Below, one piece after another: positions 1-8,796 of a stretch of DNA of 64,000 nt. The stretch comes from Dyadobacter luteus (GTDB lineage Bacteria; Bacteroidota; Bacteroidia; Cytophagales; Spirosomataceae). The notes under the pieces were generated by a model. The model had not been told where the DNA came from and did not search any database. It worked only from the letters and a program-made list of their open reading frames with translations. The number at the start of each line of letters is the position of its first letter. Position 1 is the first letter of the stretch. The stretch covers positions 248,001 to 312,000 of the forward strand of contig NZ_QNUL01000003.1 in NCBI RefSeq assembly GCF_003383615.1. Direction: 5' to 3'. A program made the translations under genes and the position numbers.

Positions 1-3000
1 TCTGCGATACACCGATTTTCAGAATACCTTTGCTATCAGTCGGCCTTAAATCCTCATTCTCAGCGAATATTCCTGTTTTAGGAATCAATCCTGCAGATTT
101 CACCTGGTATTCACCCTGTCTGACAGCCTGCCGGTTTACCTCCAGTTCTAGGTTACCGCTACTTGCATTAATCAGCTGATCTATATGAACTCTTTCGCCG
201 ATACTATTCCTATCCTGAGCACTGGCATTTCCGGCGGTCAATAATAGCATGATCACGGCAATCACTGCCGCGGAAGATCCTGATATTTTACCTTTGGACT
301 TGTTAAAAAGTATATAGAGCAAAGGTAGCACGACCAGTGTCAGAAAAGTGGCCGAAACCAATCCGCCGATAACTACCGTGGCAAGTGGCTTCTGCACTTC
401 CCCACCCGCTCCGGCAGAAAATGCCATAGGTAAAAATCCGAATGATGCTACCGTGGCCGTCATCAAAACCGGTCTGAGCCTCATCTTCGTGCCTTCTATC
501 ACACGCGGAATAAGCTGATCAAAACCTGATTTTTCCAACTGATTGAAAGTACTGATCAGCACAATGCCGTTCAACACCGCTACACCAAACAATGCGATGA
601 AGCCAACGCCAGCCGAAATACTGAACGGCATATCCCTAAGCAAAAGCGCAAACACTCCTCCGATCGCACTCATAGGGATTGCAGTGTAGATCAGCAATGA
701 TTCTTTAAAAGAACCAAAAGTAAAGTACAGCAACAGGAAAATCAGTGCGAGAGCGATCGGAACGGCGATCATCAAACGTGCAGATGCCTTTTGAAGATTT
801 TCAAAAGTTCCGCCATAGGTAATAAAATAACCTGTCGGCAGTAGATTCGTGTCGGAAAGTTTAGTCTGAATATCTTCCACCACGCTTTGAACATCACGGC
901 CACGGACGTTGAACCCAATTACGATCCTGCGCTTTCCGTCCTCCCGGCTGATCTGCGCCGGACCTTCCTTAAAGGACACAGAAGCCACTTGTGACAACGG
1001 GATTTGTGTGCCATCGGCCATGGCAACGAACAAGTCACTTACGTCCTCAATTGAAGAGCGGTTGGCGCTATCGAGCCGGACAACAAGATCAAATTTTCGT
1101 TCATTTTCAAACACCACACCCGCAGCTTCACCGGCAAATGCAGTACGAACAGTACGATTGATATCTTCAATATTCATCCCGTAACCAGCAATTTTGGCGC
1201 GGTCATATTGAATGGTAATCTGCGGCAAACCGGTTGTACGTTCCACCTGCGGGCTTGTTGCTCCCTCTACCGACTGTATAACACGCGCAATTTCAGGCGC
1301 AATAGCAGCCAGTGTATCTATATTTTCACCGAATACCTTAATCGCAACATCCTGCCGTACACCGGTCATCAACTCATTAAAACGCATTTGAATCGGCTGA
1401 TTCGCTTCAAAAAACACACCGGGAATTTCTTGCAGTTTCTCTTCCATCCTACCGGCCAGTTCAGTGTAACTTTTGGTAGTGGTCCATTCACCTTTGGGCT
1501 TTAACAAGATAATCAGATCGGTCGCTTCCGGAGGCATCGGATCTGTCGGTACTTCGGCACTGCCTGTTTTCCCGACAACCATTTTCACCTCAGGAAATGA
1601 CCTGATAATCCGGCTGGCCTGCATGGAGGTTTCTACACTTTGTGAAAGCGAAGTGCCTTGTGGCAGGATACAGTGAAATGCAAAATCACCCTCTTCCAAC
1701 TGCGGAATAAACTCTCCGCCCATTCTTGAAAAAAGGAAAATAGCCAACGCAAACACGGCCACAGTCGTAGAAACAACTGCGATGCGAAAACGGATTGCCC
1801 AGGTAAGCAGGGGTTGATAAGAAGCCTGTATGCGATCCATCATCTTGTCGGAAAGTGTCTTTTTATCTGACAGAGTTTTAGGCAGAACAAGGGCAGACAT
1901 CATCGGGATATAAGTAAGTGAAAGAATCAAAGCGCCGAGAATTGCGAACGAAACGGTCTGCGCCATGGGTCCAAACATCTTACCTTCAATACCCACCAAA
2001 GCAAGGATCGGAATATAGACAATCATGATAATGATCTCCCCGAAGGCTGCGCTACTGCGGATTTTAGATGCCGAATCGTACACTTCCTGATCCATTTCAT
2101 CCTGAGTCAACCGCCGGGTGGTTTTCCTCAGCGCCAAATGATGAAGCACAGCTTCTACGATAATCACCGCCCCGTCCACAATCAAGCCAAAGTCAATTGC
2201 CCCGAGACTCATCAGGTTGGCAGAAACACCAAATGTATTCATCATACCAAGGGCAAAAAGCATCGAAAGCGGAATAGCGGAAGCTACAATCAGACCAGCA
2301 CGCAGGTTCCCCAAAAACAAGACAAGCACGAGCACTACAATGAGCGCCCCCTCTATCAGGTTGGTTTTTACGGTATTGACGGCCCTGTCCACAAGATCGG
2401 TTCTGTCCAGATATGCCTCAATTACTACATCAGCAGGCAACGACTTTTGAATGGTCAGCATTTTCTCTTTCACGCGTTCCACCACGGCTGCACTGTTAGC
2501 ACCTTTGAGCATCATGACAATCCCACCTACAACCTCTTTTTCTCCGTTATAAGTCACTGACCCATACCGAACGGCATGCCCTAAACGTACCTCTGCCACA
2601 TCGCGCACAAGCACAGGAATCCCATTCACATTTTTAACTACAATGGACCTGATATCATCCAGCGAAGAAACCAACCCAATGCCGCGGATAAAATAAGCAT
2701 TGGGCTTTTTATCAATATAGGCACCGCCGGTATTCTCATTATTCTTAGCCAATGCTGTGAACACATCCGTAATCGCCACGTTCATACCTTTCAGCTTCTG
2801 AGGATTGACCGCTACTTCATATTGTTTCAGAAGTCCACCGAAACTGTTCACTTCCGCTACTCCCTTGGTACCATACAGCTGGCGTGCTACGATCCAGTCC
2901 TGCATGGTGCGCAGGTCCATGGCGGAATATTTGTTTTCAGAACCCTTTTTGGGGTGAATGACGTATTGATACACTTCCCCCAACCCGGTACTTACAGGTG

Positions 3001-3391
3001 CCAGTTCGGGTGTACCGATCCCCTTCGGGATTTTTTCTTCTGCCTCTTTGAGTTTTTCATTGATGAGCTGACGGGCAAAATAAATGTCGATATCATCCTC
3101 AAAAACAACTGTAATGACAGAAAGCCCGAAACGTGAAATGGATCGCATTTCAACAAGGTCGGGCAGATTGGCCAGGCTTTGCTCAATGGGGTAAGTAACC
3201 AGCTGCTCGGTTTCCTGAGCTGCCAGCGTAGGTGTCAGCGTAATGATCTGCACCTGGTTATTGGTAATATCGGGCACTGCATCCACCGGCAGGTTGGACG
3301 CACTCCAAAGCCCCCACACAACAAGCCCCAGGGTAAAAATACCCACGACGAGCTTATTGCGGATCGAAAAATATATGATTCTATCCAGCAT
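1..3391 (-). CDS. Heavy-metal RND efflux permease fused to a TolC-like outer-membrane domain (CusA/CzcA family), C-terminus beyond window
   Basis: The frame stays open from an ATG at 3391 to the window edge, giving 1130 visible residues with no stop. It starts MLDRIIYFSIRNKLVVG, and the first membrane segment is followed by the heavy-metal RND motif DFGLIVDGAVIIVE, whose two Asp and one Glu are the proton-relay residues of this family. After about 1030 residues a KSKGK stretch leads into another hydrophobic segment ending GNASAQ. The sequence then reads as a TolC-like N-terminus (IDQLINASSGNLELEVNRQA, then PKTGIFAENEDLRP near the edge). CusA alone is about 1040 residues, so this is a permease-outer membrane factor fusion, a form known in Bacteroidota. 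It should export Cu/Ag or Zn/Co/Cd ions from the periplasm outward. The substrate cannot be read from the sequence. The adaptor gene probably lies downstream, outside the window. It follows a DUF6660-type gene by 88 bp. Confidence 0.9.
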   Translation of the reverse strand, partial: MLDRIIYFSIRNKLVVGIFTLGLVVWGLWSASNLPVDAVPDITNNQVQIITLTPTLAAQETEQLVTYPIEQSLANLPDLVEMRSISRFGLSVITVVFEDDIDIYFARQLINEKLKEAEEKIPKGIGTPELAPVSTGLGEVYQYVIHPKKGSENKYSAMDLRTMQDWIVARQLYGTKGVAEVNSFGGLLKQYEVAVNPQKLKGMNVAITDVFTALAKNNENTGGAYIDKKPNAYFIRGIGLVSSLDDIRSIVVKNVNGIPVLVRDVAEVRLGHAVRYGSVTYNGEKEVVGGIVMMLKGANSAAVVERVKEKMLTIQKSLPADVVIEAYLDRTDLVDRAVNTVKTNLIEGALIVVLVLVLFLGNLRAGLIVASAIPLSMLFALGMMNTFGVSANLMSLGAIDFGLIVDGAVIIVEAVLHHLALRKTTRRLTQDEMDQEVYDSASKIRSSAAFGEIIIMIVYIPILALVGIEGKMFGPMAQTVSFAILGALILSLTYIPMMSALVLPKTLSDKKTLSDKMMDRIQASYQPLLTWAIRFRIAVVSTTVAVFALAIFLFSRMGGEFIPQLEEGDFAFHCILPQGTSLSQSVETSMQASRIIRSFPEVKMVVGKTGSAEVPTDPMPPEATDLIILLKPKGEWTTTKSYTELAGRMEEKLQEIPGVFFEANQPIQMRFNELMTGVRQDVAIKVFGENIDTLAAIAPEIARVIQSVEGATSPQVERTTGLPQITIQYDRAKIAGYGMNIEDINRTVRTAFAGEAAGVVFENERKFDLVVRLDSANRSSIEDVSDLFVAMADGTQIPLSQVASVSFKEGPAQISREDGKRRIVIGFNVRGRDVQSVVEDIQTKLSDTNLLPTGYFITYGGTFENLQKASARLMIAVPIALALIFLLLYFTFGSFKESLLIYTAIPMSAIGGVFALLLRDMPFSISAGVGFIALFGVAVLNGIVLISTFNQLEKSGFDQLIPRVIEGTKMRLRPVLMTATVASFGFLPMAFSAGAGGEVQKPLATVVIGGLVSATFLTLVVLPLLYILFNKSKGKISGSSAAVIAVIMLLLTAGNASAQDRNSIGERVHIDQLINASSGNLELEVNRQAVRQGEYQVKSAGLIPKTGIFAENEDLRPTDSKGILKIGVSQ

Positions 3392-3479
3392 TTTAATTTA
3401 ACATGAAAAGTGTACAGATGTAGCATGCCAGTGGCTCACATGTAGCCATCAGGACAAACCAAACTGAAAACGAAACAGG

Positions 3480-3806
3480 TTAAACCAGACGCGGAGGTTG
3501 CCAGATTAGCCCGGCATTGGGCTGATCAAATGAAGCTTTGTATTGAAAAGATTTCTCCGGAGTAACAGGTAAAGACGCAGGCAGCGAAAACCCGAAAAGC
3601 ATCGGAGGCATCGTTACCGTAGCACAGCAGGAGCAAATGCATAAGGGAGAACAGTAATCACCACCATGTTCCGGGTGCTCCGGCTCGTTGTGGGTTGCCT
3701 CTAAAGAAACACCCTTTTCATAAGGCAAATGAACGGCACCGTCCTGGCAGGGAAAGCAAGACAGGATTCCGATGTACAAAGCCAATATGATCAGCGATAA
3801 TTTCAT
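3480..3806 (-). CDS. Small Cys/His-rich exported protein, DUF6660-like
   Basis: A 108-residue protein starting MKLSLIILALYIGILSC, a short signal or anchor segment. It is followed by a His-rich patch (HNEPEHPEHGG) and a dense Cys cluster, CSPLCICSCC, and it ends WQPPRLV. This layout matches the small Bacteroidota family I know as DUF6660, often found beside copper/heavy-metal RND pumps. An upstream ATG at 3881 is open in the same frame, but it would put 25 extra residues before the signal and overlap the promoter, so I chose 3806. The gene is 88 bp upstream of the RND fusion on the same strand and is probably the first gene of that operon. Metal binding or sensing in the periplasm is inferred from the Cys/His content and the neighbour. 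No enzyme motif is visible. Confidence 0.75.
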   Translation of the reverse strand: MKLSLIILALYIGILSCFPCQDGAVHLPYEKGVSLEATHNEPEHPEHGGDYCSPLCICSCCATVTMPPMLFGFSLPASLPVTPEKSFQYKASFDQPNAGLIWQPPRLV

Positions 3807-3810
3807 GGGG

Positions 3811-3818
3811 CAAAGATA
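3811..3818 (-). promoter_or_regulatory. Putative -7 box for the DUF6660/RND operon
   Basis: On the minus strand the sequence reads TATCTTTG, a perfect TAnnTTTG box, only four bases before the chosen ATG at 3806. Transcription would begin at or beside the start codon, so the mRNA would be nearly leaderless. No TTTG -33 element sits at the usual 17-20 bp spacing; the nearest, at 3845-3848, is 26 bp away. Confidence 0.5.
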
Positions 3819-3883
3819 TAGCGAACCCACATGCAACAGGTAGGCAAAAAGAAAAATTAAAAATCTTATGCGTACACGCATTG

Positions 3884-3912
3884 TTTGGGAAAAGAAACCG
3901 TAGCTATCTTTG
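3884..3912 (+). promoter_or_regulatory. Bacteroidota-type promoter for the small Cys-motif gene
   Basis: TTTG at 3884-3887 and TATCTTTG at 3905-3912 are separated by 17 bp, matching the TTTG / TAnnTTTG consensus of the Bacteroidota primary sigma factor. The ATG at 3924 lies 11 bases further on, so the leader would be very short. It is divergent from the -7 box at 3811-3818. Confidence 0.7.
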
Positions 3913-3923
3913 CAGCCAATACG

Positions 3924-4304
3924 ATGCGAGGTACTCTGCTTTATATATGGCTTATTTCAACGCTCCTGCCGACGCTCAGTCAGTGGGGCACCATCGCTTA
4001 CTACCAGATCAATAAAGAATATATCACCAGAGTGCTCTGCGAAAACCGCGACAAACCTGAGCTGCATTGTAACGGACATTGTGACCTGGCTAAAAGACTC
4101 AAAGCGCAGCAGGAAAAACAGGACCAGCAAACCAGCGACAAGGTTCAAAATTTACCTATCGTTCAGCTTTTTGCATCTCCTGTTATTTCTTTTCAATTTT
4201 CACAAAGCGCTTTTTGCCGGAATCCTGAGCTTAGCTTTGCCTATAAACTGACGGCCTATCAGGCGCACTTGTCAGTCACTGTTCCTCCTCCCTGTCTGGC
4301 TTAA
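3924..4304 (+). CDS. Small protein with a conserved Cys motif (HCNGHC type), function unknown
   Basis: 126 residues beginning MRGTLLYIWLISTLLPTL, an N-terminal hydrophobic segment. Then comes YYQINKEYITRVLCENRDKP and HCNGHCDLAKRLK, which gives three closely spaced Cys plus His. I recognise this as a widespread small Bacteroidota family that often precedes TonB-dependent receptors, but it has no assigned function. The in-frame ATG at 3885 overlaps the promoter, so 3924 is the better start. The Gln/Lys-rich stretch after the motif and the Pro-ending tail look unstructured. Together with the divergent Cys-rich DUF6660-like gene it suggests a role in metal handling, which is inference. The siderophore receptor gene follows 296 bp downstream. 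Confidence 0.75.
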   Translation: MRGTLLYIWLISTLLPTLSQWGTIAYYQINKEYITRVLCENRDKPELHCNGHCDLAKRLKAQQEKQDQQTSDKVQNLPIVQLFASPVISFQFSQSAFCRNPELSFAYKLTAYQAHLSVTVPPPCLA

Positions 4305-4600
4305 GCCACTATCATTTTCGGAATTTACAGAACTATTCTCTTCAGATTTTTTGGGTTTTCAATAGGACCGATCTGTTTGCCTGTGGCTGTACGTAAGCTT
4401 TTTCCCTGTAGCAATTGTATTTCAGATTTTGCATGGATAAAGCAGTGATGTGTTCAATAAGCCACGTCCTGAAGAGAACCGTCCTCACCTGACCAATATT
4501 GTCAGCAAGCAGGATCGTTCTGTATTGTCCAACTTTACTTTTTATTCATCCGGCTGCAAATCAGGTTGTTTGTGGCTGGCTTTTACCCGCGTTATTTCCA
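4305..4600 (+). other. Intergenic leader before the siderophore receptor
   Basis: 296 bp without a credible gene. Short frames here begin in low-quality sequence and run into the receptor gene. A weak TTTG with TATTTCC about 20 bp on occurs just before the receptor ATG, but it is too poor to call. No terminator-like hairpin was found. Confidence 0.4.
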
Positions 4601-6970
4601 ATGAAACTAAGATATATTTTCCTTTTTCTGTTCGTAATATTGAACAAACAACTCGCAAACGCCCAGTCGGAACAGGGCACAGTAAGCGGACGAATTGTCA
4701 ATATAGACCAACTCCCTGTATCGGGTGCGTCGGTCACTTTTCGAAACACCACTTTGGGTACATCCACAAACGAAGATGGTGAATTTACCCTTTCCGGAAT
4801 CACGCCTGGCTCCTACGTTTTGACAGTATCCAATATTGGCTACACGGCTCATACGCAAAGCCTCCGTATTACAAAAGGCAAAAATGCATATCTCAGCCTG
4901 CAGCTCTCCGAGAGCAAACAGGAACTCAAAGAAGTGGTAATCACAACCAGCAAGAACCGCTACCAGGTATTGGCATCGGGTACATCAACACGCCTTAATA
5001 CACCTCTGCTATCGACACCGCAATCGGTGCAGGTACTTGGCTCCCAAGTTCTGAAAGACCGGCAGGCATTTACACTGAATGAAATTGCAGGCACATTCAC
5101 CGGCATGAAAGCCAATAATGGTAACGGGTCGTTTCAAATGCGTGGCTTTACAGCTTACTCTCCTAATGACGCCAGTTTTTTGCTTTACAATGGAATCCGT
5201 GGCAACCTCTTCTTATGGAGTCAGCAGCCTTTGCTTTACAATGTGGAGTCGGTAGAATTGCTTCGCGGACCGTCTGGTGCATTGTTCAGTGAAGGTTCCC
5301 CGGGTGGTGTTGTCAATTTTATTACCAAACAGCCTTTGCCAGAGAAGAGAGCAAGCATTGATTTGTCTCTGGGAAGCTGGGCTTTCAGACGCGCGTCGGT
5401 CGATTTCACCGGCCCCCTTACTCAAAATAAAAAACTGCTATACCGTGCCATCGTAGGCTACGACCGTTCCAAAAGTTTCCGGGACGATCAGGATAAACAG
5501 AATTTGTTCATTGCTCCGTCTCTGACCTATCTGGTCAACGGCAATACTTCCCTGAATCTGGAGGTAAACTACGCTTATCAGAAAGCAGTACATCAATATG
5601 ACAATGGAAGTTACATCTATTCCAGACCTGATGGCACTTTTGATTTCAATTATTATCCTAATCACCTGACGATCCAAAGCCCGACAGATTATGGTAAAAC
5701 GCATAATGCGTCTGCCACGCTGAGTTTCAATCATCAGGTGAGTCAGAACCTGAAACTTGCCGTTGTGCAACGTGCCGTAAGAAATACACTTGACTATACC
5801 GACCATATTCCGGTTGGCAGAATCCGCAACGATTCGATCAGTCGCGGATATCAGGACTGGGAAACAGACAGATTCAGTTTGCAAACAACAGCTTATGCTA
5901 CTTATACAGCAAAAACAGGTCTTCTGGGTCATCAGATTGTTGCAGGGATTGATTACAATCGGTATGGCTGGACTAAAAATGACTATCAATACAAAGGCTC
6001 TACAAGGATTTCGATTCTCAATCCGGATTATACAGGAAGCATACCGGATGCATCTATACCTGCTGATGAATCGGATGACAACAAGCGGATTACCAATCTA
6101 ATCGGAGGCTATATTCAGGATCAGGTGAGTGTGGGTGAGAAATTGAAAGTGCTTTTGTCACTTCGTTATGACTCATACAGCGGAAAGGAAACACCATTGT
6201 CGGATAGAGACGGAAAACAAGGCGATGAACTGGAAGCGTCCGGCTGGATTCCCAGAGTCGGTGTGGTGTACCTTCCTGTAAAAAATGTATCTGTTTACGG
6301 TTCTTATCTGAAATCATTTAACCCTCAGACTTCGAATAATATACTTTCGGGAGGCCCGTTCCCTACAAGACAGTCGACCCAATATGAAATCGGCTCCAAA
6401 GCGGATTTAATAGACAACCGGCTATCCGCAAGTTTATCTTTGTATCAGATCAACTACGCCAATATTCTAACCGCGGCACCAACCGAAGAAAACTCACACC
6501 GCCAGGCCGCCATTGACGGCACCCGCAGCAGAGGAACAGAGTTTTCTCTGACAGGAAATCTGAAGGGACTAAACCTCATTGCCGGTTACGCCTTCAATGA
6601 GCACGTCTTGGTAAGTACAAGCTCCTATGGAAAAAAAGGTGACCGGTTCGCCAACGCGCCAAAACATCAGGTCAATTTCTGGGGAAAATATACATTGACT
6701 TCAGGAATACTGAAAGGCTTGGGAGCAGCAGCAGGAATGCGCTATGTAAGCAATCAGGTGGGCTTACTGAGCAACCAGAATTTTATTTTTCCTGAGTACA
6801 CTGTTTTTGATGCGGCCCTCTCCTACCACCGCAACAGGTACGTGATTCAGGTGAACGCCTATAATCTTACCAATAAACATTATTTCACCGGAAGCCGCTC
6901 GGGTATGACCACAGCCGGACTTGGTGATCCTTTTAATGTAAGAATTGGTATCAGCTATCAAATCTGGTAA
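4601..6970 (+). CDS. TonB-dependent siderophore receptor
   Basis: 789 residues. The signal peptide (MKLRYIFLFLFVILNKQLANA, then Q) fixes the start at 4601; the open frame reaches back to 4499 without homology-like sequence. Residues about 27-110 form a carboxypeptidase-D-like beta-sandwich (VSGRIVNIDQLPVSGASVTF). The plug begins near TPLLSTPQSVQVLGSQVLKD, typical of the ferric-siderophore receptor family (TIGR01783-like). A 22-strand barrel follows, ending in the aromatic residue Trp (ISYQIW). It lies in the outer membrane and should import a ferric siderophore or similar ligand using TonB energy. The next gene encodes a PepSY membrane protein, the usual partner for siderophore reduction, though a terminator hairpin lies between them. 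The ligand is not determinable from sequence alone. Confidence 0.9.
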   Translation: MKLRYIFLFLFVILNKQLANAQSEQGTVSGRIVNIDQLPVSGASVTFRNTTLGTSTNEDGEFTLSGITPGSYVLTVSNIGYTAHTQSLRITKGKNAYLSLQLSESKQELKEVVITTSKNRYQVLASGTSTRLNTPLLSTPQSVQVLGSQVLKDRQAFTLNEIAGTFTGMKANNGNGSFQMRGFTAYSPNDASFLLYNGIRGNLFLWSQQPLLYNVESVELLRGPSGALFSEGSPGGVVNFITKQPLPEKRASIDLSLGSWAFRRASVDFTGPLTQNKKLLYRAIVGYDRSKSFRDDQDKQNLFIAPSLTYLVNGNTSLNLEVNYAYQKAVHQYDNGSYIYSRPDGTFDFNYYPNHLTIQSPTDYGKTHNASATLSFNHQVSQNLKLAVVQRAVRNTLDYTDHIPVGRIRNDSISRGYQDWETDRFSLQTTAYATYTAKTGLLGHQIVAGIDYNRYGWTKNDYQYKGSTRISILNPDYTGSIPDASIPADESDDNKRITNLIGGYIQDQVSVGEKLKVLLSLRYDSYSGKETPLSDRDGKQGDELEASGWIPRVGVVYLPVKNVSVYGSYLKSFNPQTSNNILSGGPFPTRQSTQYEIGSKADLIDNRLSASLSLYQINYANILTAAPTEENSHRQAAIDGTRSRGTEFSLTGNLKGLNLIAGYAFNEHVLVSTSSYGKKGDRFANAPKHQVNFWGKYTLTSGILKGLGAAAGMRYVSNQVGLLSNQNFIFPEYTVFDAALSYHRNRYVIQVNAYNLTNKHYFTGSRSGMTTAGLGDPFNVRIGISYQIW

Positions 6971-6975
6971 AGTCG

Positions 6976-7004
6976 AAAATCAGGGCATCAAATGCCCTGA
7001 TTTT
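6976..7004 (+). terminator. Intrinsic terminator after the siderophore receptor
   Basis: A perfect 13-bp stem (6976-6988 with 6992-7004), three-base loop CAA and a run of T follow the receptor stop codon. The A-run on the left arm makes it bidirectional in form. It sits between receptor and PepSY gene and may reduce read-through. Confidence 0.85.
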
Positions 7005-7057
7005 TAATATCGTATTCCAAACCATGAACCTGAAAAATAATATTACCGAACTGAATT

Positions 7058-8170
7058 ATGGGTAAAACATCAATTAAAAGAGCTCTGTTCAAGCTGCATA
7101 GCTGGTTTGGATTGGTGACGGGGATATTCCTGATTTTGTTGGGATTGAGCGGCTCCATTCTTGTTTTCAGAACAGAACTGGATGCATTTCTGAACAAGGA
7201 TTTACTCCGTGTGTCGTCTCTGAATCAGAAACCTGATCAGGCACTCTCACAATGTTATGAAACAATCACCAGCCGCTACCCGAATCTGGACGGCATTGCC
7301 TGGCTCAATCCTGATGCAAAATCCGATGAGGCCTATAATTTCAGAATCTATTTTAATGATACCCGGTTATTCACCTACGACCTGGCGCTGATCTCTATAG
7401 ACCCATATACCGGCAAAATTCTACGCGAAGGACCTTCAAGTGCGTTTACGCCCAGCTTTATAGAATGGCTTTTACAATTTCATTTCAGCTTCCAACTTGG
7501 AATTCCGGGAGCTGCGCTCACGGCCATTTTCGGGATTACCATGTTGATTTCTTTGATTACGGGCGCTATCGTTTACAAGAAAATGATCTGGAAGGTGCTT
7601 ACTTTTCGCATCGGTATAAACAAAAAGAACTGGCGAACCATCAGCTCCGATCTTCACCGTATTGTCGGCGTATGGTCTTCGCTGATCAACATGATTATTT
7701 TCTTCACCGGATTCTGGCTGAACATGTTTGCCTTCAAAGCAAAAACATGGCAAAATGAGTTGATCCCCACCAAGCCCAATACGCTGATGTCGGCCTCCGC
7801 CGATGATATGTATAAAAAAGCAAAGAACGCTCTACCGAGCCTCGAACCTACCTATGTGTATCTACCGACTCAGCCCCAACGCAAGTTCGAAGTGAGAGGG
7901 TATGCAGATGGCCAGCTGAAAATTTGGGGTAGCGGAAACGCGGTGCGTATAAACCAGCAAAGTGGCGAAATACTTGAAATCAATCGTTTGAGCGAAAAGC
8001 CCTTATCAGATCAGATAGAAGCCACTTTCTTTCCTTTACATGTGGGCAATTTTGGCGGAATTGCTGTGAAAATTCTTTATGTAATCGTTGGACTTACCCC
8101 CGGACTGCTCTCTATTACCGGTTTTATGCTTTGGTGGCGGAGGGTTAGCAAACAAAAACCAACAAGATAA
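7058..8170 (+). CDS. PepSY-associated transmembrane protein, probable siderophore-iron reductase
   Basis: 370 residues with the PepSY_TM layout. The first helix carries the His-containing motif LHSWFGLVTGIFLILLGLSG (residues about 14-34). It is followed by a periplasmic PepSY segment with IDPYTGKIL, two central helices near 150-230 with FHFSFQLG and DLHRIVGVW, a second PepSY-like region, and a last helix after FFPLHVGNFGG. The conserved His residues in or near the helices are the expected heme ligands in this family. Members act in the inner membrane and are associated with reductive release of iron from imported siderophores. Its position behind the siderophore receptor supports that role. 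The start at 7058 fits the family N-terminus. Confidence 0.85.
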   Translation: MGKTSIKRALFKLHSWFGLVTGIFLILLGLSGSILVFRTELDAFLNKDLLRVSSLNQKPDQALSQCYETITSRYPNLDGIAWLNPDAKSDEAYNFRIYFNDTRLFTYDLALISIDPYTGKILREGPSSAFTPSFIEWLLQFHFSFQLGIPGAALTAIFGITMLISLITGAIVYKKMIWKVLTFRIGINKKNWRTISSDLHRIVGVWSSLINMIIFFTGFWLNMFAFKAKTWQNELIPTKPNTLMSASADDMYKKAKNALPSLEPTYVYLPTQPQRKFEVRGYADGQLKIWGSGNAVRINQQSGEILEINRLSEKPLSDQIEATFFPLHVGNFGGIAVKILYVIVGLTPGLLSITGFMLWWRRVSKQKPTR

Positions 8171-8181
8171 GACCTGCAACT

Positions 8182-8224
8182 ACAGGCTCAATCAGACTAT
8201 TCCAGGATGTCAGATTGGGCCTGT
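8182..8224 (+). terminator. Hairpin downstream of the PepSY gene
   Basis: A 12-bp stem (8182-8193 with 8213-8224, one G-T wobble) closes a 19-base loop just after the PepSY stop codon. There is no good T-run, so it is a probable terminator or mRNA-end structure only. Confidence 0.45.
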
Positions 8225-8394
8225 TTCCACAATCTCCGCAGCTACATCAATCTCTTCTCTGATCCGCCCCAGATTAATTATCTATTTCCTCACGCTACAA
8301 ATCCGCCAAAAGATCATTAAAAGGTATTTAACCTATATCAATAGATTTTTTATCCTTTAAATATGCTTCAATGTAGAAATAAAATCTTTATATA

Positions 8395-8402
8395 TAGATT
8401 TG
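8395..8402 (+). promoter_or_regulatory. Possible -7 box ahead of the cobalamin riboswitch
   Basis: TAGATTTG matches TAnnTTTG and lies about 50 bp before the riboswitch core, the right place for the metE promoter. No good TTTG -33 element is seen at 17-20 bp. Confidence 0.4.
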
Positions 8403-8449
8403 TAAAGATTTTTAGTCCTGTTAATCGACTAATCATTTGTTCTTTTACA

Positions 8450-8640
8450 TAACACTGGAATTGGTTTCCGATGAAAGTCGGGATTAAAAGGGAATCGTTA
8501 GGACCGCCGATGCGGTAAGTAACACGAGCTGTCGCGCAACTGTATGTAACATCCCCACTGTCGTTCAAAGTATGTCCACTGATCTTCCGATTGGGAAGGA
8601 CGAACGGCAGGTTATGAGCCAGGATACCTGCCTGTTACCA
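8450..8640 (+). promoter_or_regulatory. Cobalamin (adenosylcobalamin-type) riboswitch
   Basis: The leader of metE contains the conserved cobalamin-aptamer elements in order. These are TTGGTTTCCGATGAAAGTCG near 8460, ATTAAAAGGGAATC near 8483, the GCGCAACTGT / CCCCACTG core near 8530-8560, and the signature AGCCAGGATACCTGCC at 8617-8632. Binding of B12 is expected to switch off the downstream B12-independent methionine synthase. The expression platform between 8640 and the metE ATG was not resolved. Ends are approximate. Confidence 0.93.
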
Positions 8641-8796
8641 GATGGACAATGTTTTCGCGGAATAAAACACGAGTCTGCTATTACAAAACACGCGACCATT
8701 CACATGGCTGCTTGTTGCTTGGCGTACTCATTTCCCGAACCATTGCCCGGTTGTGCAAAACATTTTTAACTATTTTTTTATTAAACAGTCAGAGAA

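Noticed and set aside
909..3406. Chain of plus-strand frames of 62-140 codons
   Set aside because: They lie antisense to the continuous RND permease frame, which has clear family motifs; composition and overlap mark them as shadows.
5438..5989. 183-codon frame on the minus strand
   Set aside because: Antisense to the siderophore receptor barrel; no start context or family resemblance.
8088..8769. Small frames before metE
   Set aside because: They overlap the PepSY 3' end and the cobalamin riboswitch, whose conserved elements explain the sequence.
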